NCBI RefSeq assembly: GCF_038593855.1
Contig: NZ_CP151996.1
Coordinates: forward strand, 2,728,001 to 2,792,000
From: Lysinibacillus sp. FSL M8-0337
Lineage (GTDB): Bacteria; Bacillota; Bacilli; Bacillales_A; Planococcaceae
Reading direction: 5' to 3'
DNA length: 64,000 nucleotides
The position numbers and the translations under genes were made by a program. Of the stretch, positions 9,018 through 18,302 are shown piece by piece. The number at the start of each line of letters is the position of its first letter. The first letter of the stretch is position 1. The notes below the pieces were generated by a model. The model worked only from the letters and a program-made list of their open reading frames with translations, was not told the origin of the DNA and searched no databases.

Positions 9018-9846
9018 GCTTTATTTTGATCTTCAACATTTATCTTATGCTTATGCAGACGGCACTAAAGCCTTAACAGATATTACTTTGCAAATACCAA
9101 AAGGGAAAAAAATTGCCCTGCTTGGTCACAATGGCGCAGGTAAATCTACGTTATTTCAGCATTTAAATGGTATTTTAAAACCGACAGCTGGCACTATTTC
9201 TTTTTGTAACGAAACGCTTAGCTATTCTAGAAAAGCATTAGCAACATTACGACAACAAGTTGGCATCGTATTCCAAGATGCGGACAATCAACTTTTTTCT
9301 GGTACTGTCAAGCAAGATATAGCTTTCGGGCCATTAAATCTTGGCTGGTCAAACGAAAAAATTGAAGAAAAAATCGCGTGGGCTGTTGCGCAAACAGAGG
9401 TTGAAGCATTGCTTGATAAGCCCATTCACTTTTTAAGCGTTGGACAAAAGAAACGTGTTGCCATGGCTGGTGTGCTCGCAATGGAACCTTCCGTCTTACT
9501 ATTAGACGAACCGACTGCTGGGCTAGATACTTATTATGCAGCACAATTTTTACAGTACTTAGCTAAATTAGAAGATGGGCAACGTACGTTTTTATTAGCG
9601 ACACACGATATCGCTTTAGCCTATGAATGGGCGGATCAAATAATCGTGATGGAGGCAGGGAAAATCATTTATAATGGGGATCCAATCGACATGTTTTACG
9701 AAGAGGAATTGCTTGAAAAAGCCCATCTTGAACGACCATGGGTATTTGAAATGACGCTTGCCTTACAAACGAAAAAACTATTGGGCGACAATATAGCAAT
9801 GCCTCGTTCCAAAAAGGATTTACACAAACTTATTGAACAGCTTTAA
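9010..9846 (+). CDS. cbiO: Cobalt ECF transporter ATP-binding protein CbiO
   Basis: The 278-aa ABC ATPase shows Walker A GHNGAGKST at residues 39-47, a Q-loop (FQDADNQLF), an LSVGQKKRVAMAG signature, Walker B VLLLDEPTAGLD and a switch His in LATHD. The start at 9010 is chosen because GGAGG lies 7-8 bases upstream and homologues start with this MTELYFDLQHLSYAY segment. It ends the cobalt operon; no clear T-tailed terminator follows, only a long inverted repeat ~100 bp downstream. Confidence 0.95.
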   Translation: MTELYFDLQHLSYAYADGTKALTDITLQIPKGKKIALLGHNGAGKSTLFQHLNGILKPTAGTISFCNETLSYSRKALATLRQQVGIVFQDADNQLFSGTVKQDIAFGPLNLGWSNEKIEEKIAWAVAQTEVEALLDKPIHFLSVGQKKRVAMAGVLAMEPSVLLLDEPTAGLDTYYAAQFLQYLAKLEDGQRTFLLATHDIALAYEWADQIIVMEAGKIIYNGDPIDMFYEEELLEKAHLERPWVFEMTLALQTKKLLGDNIAMPRSKKDLHKLIEQL

Positions 9847-10200
9847 GGACTTTCCGTGAATAACTAGTAATAGAGGCTAATTCACTAAACACTCTTTCTC
9901 AAGGGACAATTCTTGTCATCCCTACCCACTTCTATTTTAATATCCTGTTCGTAACGAACAGTGTTGTTGTCAAACACTGGTTCGTTACGTACAGGACTAT
10001 TAACATCCCACCGACTTTCACTCCACAAAAAAACAAGCAATAACTTATGCGAAAAACCATATAAAACAATTATTTATAAACCAATATACTAGTTATAACA
10101 AAAAAACTTGTAAAAAAATTTTATTGTGGTATGAAACCTTTCTCTTTACCATCCGTTATAAATATTGTAGTTTATAATTTTTTTAAGGAGGTAAAAACAA
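9847..10200. other. Intergenic region between cbiO and the protease gene
   Basis: 354 bp with no convincing gene. It holds the inverted repeat at 9943-9996 and, at its end, the AAGGAGG ribosome binding site (10184-10190) of the protease. The remainder is AT-rich and should contain the protease promoter, but I could not pick a convincing -35/-10 pair. Confidence 0.6.
9943..9996. repeat. Long inverted repeat downstream of cbiO
   Basis: TCCTGTTCGTAACGAACAGT at 9943 is mirrored by ACTGGTTCGTTACGTACAGG ending at 9995, with one mismatch and a one-base slip and a ~6-base loop. It would form a stem of about 23 bp. No T-run follows on either strand, so it is not a textbook terminator. Confidence 0.75.
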
Positions 10201-13200
10201 TTGAAAAACTGGGTGATGAAATCAATCGCTGTCGTAGCATGTTCTGCCTTACTGGTTCCTGCTGCTTCTGCCTTTGCTGAAGCACCACAGAACCCAGAAT
10301 CAGTGAAAACTATGCTCGCTAGCAACAACAAACAAGGAGCGAAGCAGTTCAACAAACAAACAGGAGGAAACGAATGGATTAGTGATAATACGATTATCGT
10401 CAAACATTCGGGTCTTGCTAAGAACGTACATAGTAAAATAGGTGCAAAAGTAATTCGCTCCATTCCTTCATTAGGTTATGATGTAATCCAACTTAAAAAG
10501 GGACAATCGTTAACAGAGGCTGTTTCCTACTACGCCAAGCAAAAAGGCGTAAAAAGTGTATCCCCAAGCTACAAGTATCATTCCTTTAACACTATTGTAG
10601 ATCCAAAGAAAAAAGATATGTATCATTTGCAGCTACTGGAAATTGATAAAGCACTAGCATTAGCTGGCAATCATGATGTAAAAGTAGCCGTTATCGATTC
10701 GGGTGTAGACTATAAACATCCCGATTTGCAAGCGCAAGTACTGCCACCATATAATGCGGTAAAACCTGCCGACTCTCCTGTTGCTGATCCACACGGAACG
10801 CATGTCGCAGGCATTGTTGGCGCAACAAAAGATAATGGAATTGGTGGGCACGGGATATCTCCTAATGCCAAAATTCTGCCAATAGACGTCTTTAACGGAC
10901 AAGAAGACGCTAGTGACTTTGCCATTGCACAAGGTATTCTTTATGCCATCGAACAAAAAGCAGACGTGATTAATATGAGTCTTGGTGGCTATGGCGAGTC
11001 TCCTTTAATAGAGGAAGCTGTAAAAAAAGCGCTTGACAATGGTATTACCATTGTAGCCGCTGCAGGCAATGAATCAACCGATCGATACTCCTTCCCTGCT
11101 TCTTTTGAAGGTGTTATTAGCGTTGGTGCTACAAATGAACAAAATAAATTAGCAAGTTTCTCAAATTATGGCCCTTCAGTAGACATCGTTGCACCAGGTG
11201 AGGATATTTATAGTACCGTTTATGATGAAAAAAAAGGATCTTCTTTTGCTATATTTAGTGGGACATCAATGGCATCACCTGTTGTTGCAGGTGTAGCGGC
11301 ACTATTAAAATCTAAATACCCGAATTTAAAGCCTTATGAAATAGAAGCTATTCTTGAATTGACTGCTAAAGATTTAGGAGAACCAGGCTACGACCTTACG
11401 TATGGACATGGTCTCATTGATCCTGTTAAAGCACTACAATTTGATATTAATAATCTACCTAAACGCTATAACGAAACAAAAGAACAACGGTTGAATAACG
11501 CCAAAGTACTGAAAAAGAATGTTCTAAATACAGAAAAAGGTGAGTTTAGGCTTCCAGAAGAGAAAAAATGGTACAAGGTTGATTTAAATGCGAATGAATA
11601 TGCTCAATTATCTTTAAAAGGTGCCGAAAATTACGATTATGCATTTGATTTATACTTCTACCCTACTGGTTATAGTGGCGATGTAGAACCGATTAAAGTA
11701 AATGATGTGCGCGTGAACCAACAAGAGGGCTATCTATATAAAGCAGAGCAACAAGGAACACTTCTTATTGGTGTAAAAGACCATAATGGAGGCTATAGCT
11801 TAAAGGGCAAGTCTTACTTTACATTTACAGCTCAAACAACAAACACATTACCAATTGATAATTTAACGACGATCGATCAAGCAGTGGAGATACAAAAATT
11901 CCCATTTAATACACAAGGAAAAAACTATACACTGCTTTCTAAAGATCATGAGAGCGACCAAGACTATTTCACATTCACTGTTTCAAAGCCAACGACGTTG
12001 AAATTTGATTTATCTGGTATCCCTGGTGTAACTGCATCTTTAGAACTTTATCTGAAAAGAGATTTTGAACATGAACCTTTAGAACAAGGTGACGATGAAG
12101 AGGATGATGAACGCCTCCCAATCTCTGCATTAAGCAGCAAATCAAAAGGCGAAGGAGTTAGTCTTATTGTCGATGTCGAGCCTGATGAAGAATATGTCTT
12201 AAGCGTTACAAATAATAGTGATAACGATTCTTCATTCGATTCTTTCTTAAAGTTCTTAAGCGGCGGCATTGACAATGAAGAAAACGATAGAATTAACGAA
12301 TCCATTATACCTTACACATTAACTGGTGAAGTCGTTTATTTACCTGAAGATGAAGATGGTCTTCCATTAATTGAGCCAACACAAGAAGTCGAGGAAAATA
12401 ATCCTTCCTCACCTGCTCCTTCTAAATCCAAAAAACGTCAACAGAACTTTAACAAAAAACTATTTTCAAGTATAGAATTATCTGATGAAGAAGAGGACTC
12501 AAAAGTAATTTTGGAGCATGCAATTCCATATACGATTGGTAAAGAATACAAAGCATACTTCCAAACAGATGAGGATATTGATTATTTTATTTTCACACCA
12601 CAAGAAGATGCCATCTATAGTTTCCAACTTCAAAAAGGCAAAAATCAAAGACCAACTGGTAGTATTTTAGAATATGATGAGGAAACGAAAGAATTGCAAC
12701 TAATTTCTTCATTAACGAATGATCCAGCGATTATTTCACGACTATACGGCATAACAATCAATGAAAATGATCCCAAGACAATTGCATTGAAAAAGGGCAA
12801 AACTTATGTTGCTAAAGTCTTAAATTTCGGGGATCGTTCTACCGAACCATATATTTTTAAAGCAACTAAAATTGCAGCAATTCCCCAAGACCAAAATAAA
12901 GAAATCAATACAGCTGAAAATGCCCGTTCAATTGAATCTGGTACCAACTATCAAAATAAACTCGTTTTTTATGATGATACAAATTATTACTACTACAAAC
13001 ATCAGGGCGAAGATACAGTATTAAGTCTTCTAATCAATTCCGAGCCCTATACTAATAAGCAAGGAACGTCATTACCAAGAGAGCTACAAATAGATTTGAA
13101 ATTTATGGGCTCTATCATCGAAGATACTAATGGTAATAAACAAATTGACGGCAATGAAATGCAAACAGAAATTCCATTTGGTCAAGGGGAAAGCTTTTTT

Positions 13201-13722
13201 GAAAGGCTGCTCGGTATATCAGGGACATCCGCGCTAAATACCTCATTTAAAGTAAAAAAAGATTATGGTTACTTTATTGCTGTTAATACAATTGATAACG
13301 GCTTAGTTTCGACTCAGCCATATAATTTAACGCTCTTTGATCATAAAAAGGAGGATGAGGATGCGGATTCTAAATTAGTCAATGGTATACCTACAAAGCC
13401 ATCTTCACTAACGAGAAAAGACGATAAATGGGTAGCTAGCCAATATTTAAATGCTAGTGTACCATTTGGCGATAAAGATTATTTTGAATTTTTCAATCAT
13501 AGTAAGCGAAATGTAACGTTTACCTTACTAACCGAAAAAGGATTGGATGGTGTTATTCGTATTATTGATGCAAAAGGACGCACAGTAAAAACCATCGATT
13601 ATTACGGGGCAGATGATGCCGAACTAGGTATTGTAGCGTTAGAACCAGGAACATATTATATAGAAGTTAGTGAAGCAAATGGTCGAGCTAGTACGCAACC
13701 GTATACACTTGAAATAAATTAA
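10201..13722 (+). CDS. Secreted subtilisin-like (S8) serine protease with C-terminal PPC-type domains
   Basis: 1173 aa starting at TTG with AAGGAGG 10 bases upstream. Residues 1-26 are a signal peptide (ending ASAFAEA). Residues ~55-125 look like an I9-type propeptide, followed by the S8 catalytic domain with Asp166 (VIDSGVD), His198 (HGTHVAG) and Ser356 (SGTSMASP). The ~740-residue C-terminal part holds several beta-rich segments of the pre-peptidase C-terminal kind (GKNYTLLSKDHESDQDYFTF, DEDIDYFIFTPQEDAIYSF, FGDKDYFEFFNHSKRNVTF) and acidic linkers. It is predicted to be an extracellular protease. No LPxTG or S-layer anchor is visible. It is transcribed alone. Substrate unknown. Confidence 0.92.
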   Translation: MKNWVMKSIAVVACSALLVPAASAFAEAPQNPESVKTMLASNNKQGAKQFNKQTGGNEWISDNTIIVKHSGLAKNVHSKIGAKVIRSIPSLGYDVIQLKKGQSLTEAVSYYAKQKGVKSVSPSYKYHSFNTIVDPKKKDMYHLQLLEIDKALALAGNHDVKVAVIDSGVDYKHPDLQAQVLPPYNAVKPADSPVADPHGTHVAGIVGATKDNGIGGHGISPNAKILPIDVFNGQEDASDFAIAQGILYAIEQKADVINMSLGGYGESPLIEEAVKKALDNGITIVAAAGNESTDRYSFPASFEGVISVGATNEQNKLASFSNYGPSVDIVAPGEDIYSTVYDEKKGSSFAIFSGTSMASPVVAGVAALLKSKYPNLKPYEIEAILELTAKDLGEPGYDLTYGHGLIDPVKALQFDINNLPKRYNETKEQRLNNAKVLKKNVLNTEKGEFRLPEEKKWYKVDLNANEYAQLSLKGAENYDYAFDLYFYPTGYSGDVEPIKVNDVRVNQQEGYLYKAEQQGTLLIGVKDHNGGYSLKGKSYFTFTAQTTNTLPIDNLTTIDQAVEIQKFPFNTQGKNYTLLSKDHESDQDYFTFTVSKPTTLKFDLSGIPGVTASLELYLKRDFEHEPLEQGDDEEDDERLPISALSSKSKGEGVSLIVDVEPDEEYVLSVTNNSDNDSSFDSFLKFLSGGIDNEENDRINESIIPYTLTGEVVYLPEDEDGLPLIEPTQEVEENNPSSPAPSKSKKRQQNFNKKLFSSIELSDEEEDSKVILEHAIPYTIGKEYKAYFQTDEDIDYFIFTPQEDAIYSFQLQKGKNQRPTGSILEYDEETKELQLISSLTNDPAIISRLYGITINENDPKTIALKKGKTYVAKVLNFGDRSTEPYIFKATKIAAIPQDQNKEINTAENARSIESGTNYQNKLVFYDDTNYYYYKHQGEDTVLSLLINSEPYTNKQGTSLPRELQIDLKFMGSIIEDTNGNKQIDGNEMQTEIPFGQGESFFERLLGISGTSALNTSFKVKKDYGYFIAVNTIDNGLVSTQPYNLTLFDHKKEDEDADSKLVNGIPTKPSSLTRKDDKWVASQYLNASVPFGDKDYFEFFNHSKRNVTFTLLTEKGLDGVIRIIDAKGRTVKTIDYYGADDAELGIVALEPGTYYIEVSEANGRASTQPYTLEIN

Positions 13723-13824
13723 AGCTCATTTTTTCTGTTCCCTTAAAGCAAAAGAGTTTTTTAAAATAAATTTTTGCTAATATAAAAATATAGAAAATGA
13801 ATAATAAATTAGAAAGAAAAACAA

Positions 13825-14005
13825 GTTGTTGGTAGCAAAGGTAGTGCCTCCTGCGAAGTACACACACAGCGTAAGACGCGGGCATTCCACGCGTTAGCGA
13901 AGGTTGCGGCTTACTGTGCTGAGCGGAAAGCACCGCCTAAGCGGACAACAACGGCGCAGCAAAAAAGTGTTAGATTGATGGCCATCAATCTAACACTTTT
14001 TCTCT
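13825..14005 (+). repeat. Interspersed ~180-bp repeat, copy 1, ending in a terminator hairpin
   Basis: This stretch (GTTGTTGGTAGC at the left, ending in a perfect AAAAAGTGTTAGATT-type hairpin) recurs in reverse orientation at 41136-41318 with roughly 85% identity by eye. The hairpin at 13961-14001 has a T-run on both strands, so it probably also terminates the gene at 14011-14451. No open frame of note lies within it. Confidence 0.8.
13961..14001. terminator. Bidirectional terminator hairpin
   Basis: AAAAAGTGTTAGATTGATGG and its mirror form a ~19-bp stem flanked by A-runs and T-runs. It lies just after the stop of the minus-strand acetyltransferase gene and also downstream of the plus-strand protease. 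Confidence 0.85.
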
Positions 14006-14010
14006 TTTTA

Positions 14011-14451
14011 CTAACCAAAATACTTTACATAATTACAATATTGATCTTGTTTCATATTCAGATTTTCATATAATTTTCGGGCATGTACATTGTCCGCAGC
14101 CGTTTGTAGTGTTACATAACGTGCCGATTGCTGCTCACAATATTGAAACACTTTTTCCATCAATGCTTTGCCTACCCCTTGGCCTCTCGCTTCATCTGTG
14201 ACATAGATATCATTAAGTATATAGGCACGCTGTAATGCGATGGAAGAAAACGTTGGGTACAGTTGTGCAAACCCTATTGATTTCCCATTTTCCACAGCAA
14301 TAAAAATAATGGATTCTTTTAAAGCCATCCGTAATTGGATAAATGCTTTAGCACTACTAATATCCGATTCTAGTCCATAAAACTGCCGATACTCATCAAA
14401 TAACACTGTTACATCTTCTAATTCATCCATTGTTGCGTGAAGTATTTCCAT
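14011..14451 (-). CDS. GNAT family N-acetyltransferase
   Basis: 146 aa with a single GNAT fold: FAQLYPTFSSIALQRAYILN, then the acetyl-CoA loop DEARGQGVGKALMEKV near residue 92, and the C-terminal ADNVHARKLYENLNM block. AAGGGGAG lies 9 bases before the ATG. It is transcribed alone. The substrate cannot be read from sequence; most such proteins acetylate small amines or protein N-termini. Confidence 0.85.
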   Translation of the reverse strand: MEILHATMDELEDVTVLFDEYRQFYGLESDISSAKAFIQLRMALKESIIFIAVENGKSIGFAQLYPTFSSIALQRAYILNDIYVTDEARGQGVGKALMEKVFQYCEQQSARYVTLQTAADNVHARKLYENLNMKQDQYCNYVKYFG

Positions 14452-14577
14452 TTCATTCTTCTCCCCTTATGTCTACCCATGATGGTTTTAAAAATGTATG
14501 TAGCTAGTGTTTATTATAAAGGAAATGAAAGGATAAAGATATTATCAATAGGACTTCACTAGCCTTATGAGACATTC

Positions 14578-14632
14578 AAAAGGTGCCACCTTTGATGTCA
14601 CGAAGGACTTCAAAAATAGCACCCTTTCTTTA
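14578..14632 (-). terminator. Possible terminator after the YkuS-like gene
   Basis: On the minus strand AAAGGGTGC pairs with GGCACCTTTT across a long, partly paired loop. The T-tail is short, so support is weak. Confidence 0.35.
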
Positions 14633-14875
14633 ATGGAAATATTGATCTACGCGTTGTATTACTTCATCAGCAGAAAGCCCAGCTGCATCGATAATAGGAC
14701 CTGCCATAATAGGATCACTAATGCCCATCACATCTCTGTCTTGTCCTGTTATTACGCAAGCATCACATTTTTTTGCATCTGCTTCATTACGAAGCTGAAT
14801 CACTTCATATCCTTTTGCTTTTAAAGCGTCTTCTACATTTGATAAAGATTGTTCAACACCAATAATTTTAGACAT
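14630..14875 (-). CDS. ykuS: UPF0180 family protein (YkuS-like)
   Basis: This 81-aa protein closely resembles the Bacillus YkuS/UPF0180 family: [52 protein letters not shown] and a closing [12 protein letters not shown]. Family function is unknown. AGGAGGTGG stands 8 bases before the ATG. It is a monocistronic gene; the two internal Cys (KKCDAC) are conserved in appearance but unexplained. Confidence 0.85.
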   Translation of the reverse strand: MSKIIGVEQSLSNVEDALKAKGYEVIQLRNEADAKKCDACVITGQDRDVMGISDPIMAGPIIDAAGLSADEVIQRVDQYFH

Positions 14876-15072
14876 TCTTCTTCCACCTCCTATATGTTAA
14901 TGTGCCATATAGGTTACCTAATTATTCACTTATTGCATATTTTATTATGTACAAATAACACAGGCTTCAGATAGCTACAAAATCACCTAAAAATATACAT
15001 ATAATCCAATTCCGTGTGATATACTATAAAAAAGTTTTAACCTTTAATCACTAACAGGATGGGAGGATAAAC

Positions 15073-15621
15073 ATGATCTATAGTAAAACGGCCAAAACAA
15101 TAGAAACAGAGCGCTTACTGCTTCGTCTATTTCAGGAATCAGATGCACAAGCAGTCAGCAATTATTGTAATAATTATAAAATCTATAAAAGCACATTAAA
15201 TTTACCTTATCCTTATTCATTAGAATGTGCGCTGACATGGATTGCAAATCATGAAAAGCATTATGATCAGGAGACTATGTATGAATTCGCTATAACAGAC
15301 AAACAAAGCGGACAGTTATACGGGGCAATCGGTGTTTCCAATCATCCACAATATAAAAATGGTGAAATTGCCTATTGGATCGGTGAAGAACATTGGGGCA
15401 ATGGCTATGCAACTGAAGCCGCTAAAGCTCTAATTGATTTTGTATTTACAGAAAAAAACTATCATCGTGTTTATGCTCGCTATTTTAAATCAAATCCTGC
15501 TTCTGGTAAGATTATGGAAAAGTGCGGTATGCAATATGAAGGTACTTTAAAAGATCATATTTATAAAAATAATACATTTGAAGATATTGTTTTTTACGGA
15601 ATAATTAACCCAAAAGAATAA
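15073..15621 (+). CDS. RimJ/RimL-type GNAT N-acetyltransferase
   Basis: 182 aa. The ETERLLLRLFQESDAQAVSNY start is typical of RimJ/RimL-like acetyltransferases, followed by IAYWIGEEHWGNGYATEAAKALIDFVF (acetyl-CoA loop) and NPASGKIMEKCGMQYEGTLKDHI. These proteins acetylate ribosomal protein N-termini or small molecules; the actual target is unknown. GGGAGG is 7-8 bases before the ATG. Confidence 0.87.
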   Translation: MIYSKTAKTIETERLLLRLFQESDAQAVSNYCNNYKIYKSTLNLPYPYSLECALTWIANHEKHYDQETMYEFAITDKQSGQLYGAIGVSNHPQYKNGEIAYWIGEEHWGNGYATEAAKALIDFVFTEKNYHRVYARYFKSNPASGKIMEKCGMQYEGTLKDHIYKNNTFEDIVFYGIINPKE

Positions 15622-15630
15622 AGGGCACTA

Positions 15631-15661
15631 GGAGCTTACGTCACAAAAAAACGTAAGCTCC
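15631..15661. terminator. Bidirectional terminator between the GNAT gene and dinB
   Basis: GGAGCTTACGT and ACGTAAGCTCC form a perfect 11-bp stem with an A-rich loop. It directly abuts the dinB stop and serves both convergent genes. Confidence 0.8.
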
Positions 15662-16894
15662 TTATTTAAGATCATCTAAAAAATCTTTACTAAAGCTTGT
15701 CTGTGATTGAAAAGATGATCGTTTAGCAATATCTGCTCCTCGTTTAATGATGCCTTTGCCAAATCGTTCTTCCATCTCATCTACTACCTTTAAAATCGGC
15801 TCCTCTTTGACATGCTCTTCAAAATTAAAAAATGTTAATTGCTGTGTCATTTCTTTCATATTGCTGACATTTGAAATGGTTACGCCTAATAATCGGACAG
15901 GCTCCTCATTCCAATGTTTTTGAAAAAGGCTCCATGCATGTTCAATAATATCCTCTTTTAAATAAATTGCATTGTTAACCGATTTACTGCGCGTATAGGT
16001 TTTCCAATTAGCTGTACGAATTAAAATACTCACCGTGACGCCAGCCAATTTTTTAGCATTTAAACGATCTGCTACCTTTTCAGAAAGTGTAGTAATTAGT
16101 TTATATAATTCATTTCTATCGGTCGTATCGTGCGAAAGTGTTGTCGAGTTCCCTAAACTTTTCGTATCATATATTGCTTCGGGATCAACAGGTCGATCAT
16201 CCTCACCATTCGCCTTCTGTTTCATGCGAAAACCATTGATGCCAAATTGTTGCTTTAATAGCCGTTCATCCGCCACAGCTAATTCTCCAATTGTTTGTAT
16301 GCCTAACTTTTTCAACTTCTCTGCTGTACTTTTCCCAACTCCATGCATTTCTATGACATTCAATGGCCACAGTATAGATGGCACATCACGCTTACGTAAT
16401 ATGGTAATTCCCATCGGTTTTTTCATATCGCTTGCCATTTTCGCTAAAAACTTGTTAGGTGCAACACCTATTGAACAAGGTAATTGTAATTCGTTCCAAA
16501 TGCGATCTTGTATGCTTTGTATAAGTTCCATTACATTTTGCCCTTCTATCATAGGCAGTTGCATATACCCTTCATCAATAGAAACTGGTTGAAGAATTTC
16601 ACTATATTCTTTTAATAAGTTAAAAAATGCTTTAGAAGCTGCTCGATATCGCTCAAAATTTGGTGGAAGGACAATTAAATCAGCACATTTTCTTCTTGCC
16701 TCACCGACGTTCATCGTTGTATAAACACCACTTTTTCTAGCTTCATAGCTACATGTAATCACGATACCTCTTCGCTCTTTTGGATTACCTGCAATAGCGA
16801 TTGGTTTTCCTTTTAATGAGGGATCGTAAATTTGTTCCACAGAGGCATAAAAGCAATTCAGGTCAATATGTAAAATAATTCTTCCTTTATGCAT
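15662..16894 (-). CDS. dinB: DNA polymerase IV (Y-family, DinB/PolY1)
   Basis: 410 aa. The Y-family palm motifs are present: HIDLNCFYASVEQ at residue 9 (first metal Asp), CSYEARKSGVYTTMNVGEAR, and PVSIDEGYM near residue 104 with the catalytic Asp-Glu pair. The helix-hairpin-helix LNVIEMHGVGKSTAEKLKKLGI comes near residue 180, followed by the little-finger domain. The C-terminus lacks an obvious QLxLF clamp motif but has QQLTFFNF. It carries out translesion and error-prone synthesis. GAGGTGA lies 7 bases before the ATG. A LexA-like box occurs ~100 bp upstream, suggesting damage induction. Confidence 0.93.
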   Translation of the reverse strand: MHKGRIILHIDLNCFYASVEQIYDPSLKGKPIAIAGNPKERRGIVITCSYEARKSGVYTTMNVGEARRKCADLIVLPPNFERYRAASKAFFNLLKEYSEILQPVSIDEGYMQLPMIEGQNVMELIQSIQDRIWNELQLPCSIGVAPNKFLAKMASDMKKPMGITILRKRDVPSILWPLNVIEMHGVGKSTAEKLKKLGIQTIGELAVADERLLKQQFGINGFRMKQKANGEDDRPVDPEAIYDTKSLGNSTTLSHDTTDRNELYKLITTLSEKVADRLNAKKLAGVTVSILIRTANWKTYTRSKSVNNAIYLKEDIIEHAWSLFQKHWNEEPVRLLGVTISNVSNMKEMTQQLTFFNFEEHVKEEPILKVVDEMEERFGKGIIKRGADIAKRSSFQSQTSFSKDFLDDLK

Positions 16895-16997
16895 TTTCTT
16901 TCACCTCATTAATTATTATCTACAAAGAAAGAATGTATCGTTTCTTCGTCATGCTAATCCTTCAACTTAAACTTTATCTATAGTTTATCACATATAA

Positions 16998-17009
16998 GAA
17001 CTTTTGTTC
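16998..17009 (-). promoter_or_regulatory. LexA (DinR) box candidate upstream of dinB
   Basis: GAACTTTTGTTC fits the Gram-positive SOS core GAAC-N4-GTTC exactly, although the outer C/G bases of CGAAC/GTTCG are replaced. It lies about 104 bp before the dinB ATG, a normal operator position. Confidence 0.6.
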
Positions 17010-17091
17010 CTTTTTTCACCGACTTGCTTTTTTTGCGGCAAAAAAAAGTACAGGTAATGTACAATGATTGCACAATAGCTGCACTGTTATT

Positions 17092-18279
17092 TTATGTTGT
17101 ATAGGAACCATTAATTTTCACATAGTCATAGGACAAATCACAACCCCATACAGTAGCTTCTTCATTGCCTAAGCCGAGCGATACTTTAATCTGGATCTCA
17201 GAATTCTCAAGATAATCTTGGATAACAGATAAATCGACGGAATCGATTGGTTTTCCTTGATAAATTAACGTTTCACCAAAATAGATTGAGATGTTTTCAG
17301 GATTTAGTTCAACTTCATCTTCACATTTACCTATCGCCATAGCAATACGTCCCCAATTGGCATCTTTTCCAAAAATAGCAGTTTTCACGAGTGGCGAATT
17401 CACAATACTTTTAGCCACTTTTTTTGCTTGTGCAAAGCTCGATGACTCATTGACAGTGACTTCAACTAATTTTGTAGCGCCTTCCCCATCACGGGCAATT
17501 TCTTTTGCCAATTCAATGCTCATGTTATTTAACGTTTCAGTAAATTGCTTGATATCCACTTTCCCCGCTAATCCATTCGCCATAATGGCTACTGTGTCAC
17601 TTGTACTCGTATCGGTATCAACACTGACCATGTTAAATGAATGATTCACGGCTTCTTTAAAAATTGTTTGTAAAGTCGTGGCGGGAATTTCTGCATCTGT
17701 TACAAAGTAGGATAACATCGTAGCCATATTCGGTTCTATCATACCAGAACCTTTTGCAATACCAACTAATGTTGCATTACCGACTTTGCATATTTTACAT
17801 TTTGGATAAGTATCAGTCGTCATAATTGCTTGTGCTGATTTTTCTAAGCCTCCTTCTACTAACTGTTCTTTAATATTGATGATTCCATTTCTTATTTTAT
17901 CCATCGGTAATTGATGCCCAATTACACCAGTTGAAGAAGGTAAAATATTTTCAGGTGCAATTGCTAACTCGTGTGCGACCAAGTTGACAATTTCTTGAAC
18001 ATTACGAATCCCTTCTTCTCCTGTTGCTACGTTCGCATTTTTACTATTAATGACAAAACATTGTAATTTACCATTCGCTACATTTTGCTTTCCGATAGGG
18101 ATAGGCGCACCACAAAATCTACTTTGTGTAAACATAGCAGCTGCATTTGCTACAGTAGAAGACATAATAACCGTGAAGTCTAGCGTATCATCTTTAATAC
18201 CGAGGTTCTTCACACAAGTATAAAATCCTTTCGGCATCAATGTTTGCATATCACTTTCTTTTTTCCCTAGTTCTTGCAT
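17092..18279 (-). CDS. argJ: ArgJ-family ornithine/glutamate N-acetyltransferase
   Basis: 395 aa with the ArgJ autoproteolytic site EPNMATML (cleavage expected between Ala186 and Thr187, Thr becoming the nucleophile), the preceding GIAKGSGMI segment and FNMVSVDTDTSTSDTV. It ends GCDLSYDYVKINGSYTT as in ArgJ. The enzyme transfers acetyl from N-acetylornithine to glutamate. AAGGAGG precedes the ATG at 18279, so I use the longer start. It follows the argA-like acetyltransferase by 23 bp, a two-gene unit with no other arginine genes nearby. The sequence looks somewhat divergent (for example YPKCKICKVGNATL), so it could be a paralogue. Confidence 0.85.
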   Translation of the reverse strand: MQELGKKESDMQTLMPKGFYTCVKNLGIKDDTLDFTVIMSSTVANAAAMFTQSRFCGAPIPIGKQNVANGKLQCFVINSKNANVATGEEGIRNVQEIVNLVAHELAIAPENILPSSTGVIGHQLPMDKIRNGIINIKEQLVEGGLEKSAQAIMTTDTYPKCKICKVGNATLVGIAKGSGMIEPNMATMLSYFVTDAEIPATTLQTIFKEAVNHSFNMVSVDTDTSTSDTVAIMANGLAGKVDIKQFTETLNNMSIELAKEIARDGEGATKLVEVTVNESSSFAQAKKVAKSIVNSPLVKTAIFGKDANWGRIAMAIGKCEDEVELNPENISIYFGETLIYQGKPIDSVDLSVIQDYLENSEIQIKVSLGLGNEEATVWGCDLSYDYVKINGSYTT

Positions 18280-18302
18280 TGCCTTTTCCTCCTTTTCAAC
18301 TT

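Noticed and set aside
13825..14005. Insertion sequence
   Set aside because: No transposase frame exists in either copy of the repeat, so it is reported as a non-autonomous repeat only.
16035..16592. 185-aa plus-strand frame opposite dinB
   Set aside because: It lies fully antisense to a strongly supported polymerase gene and has no recognisable protein features. The long antisense frames opposite bioA, bioD, mutA, bkdB, bkdAA and lpdV were rejected for the same reason.
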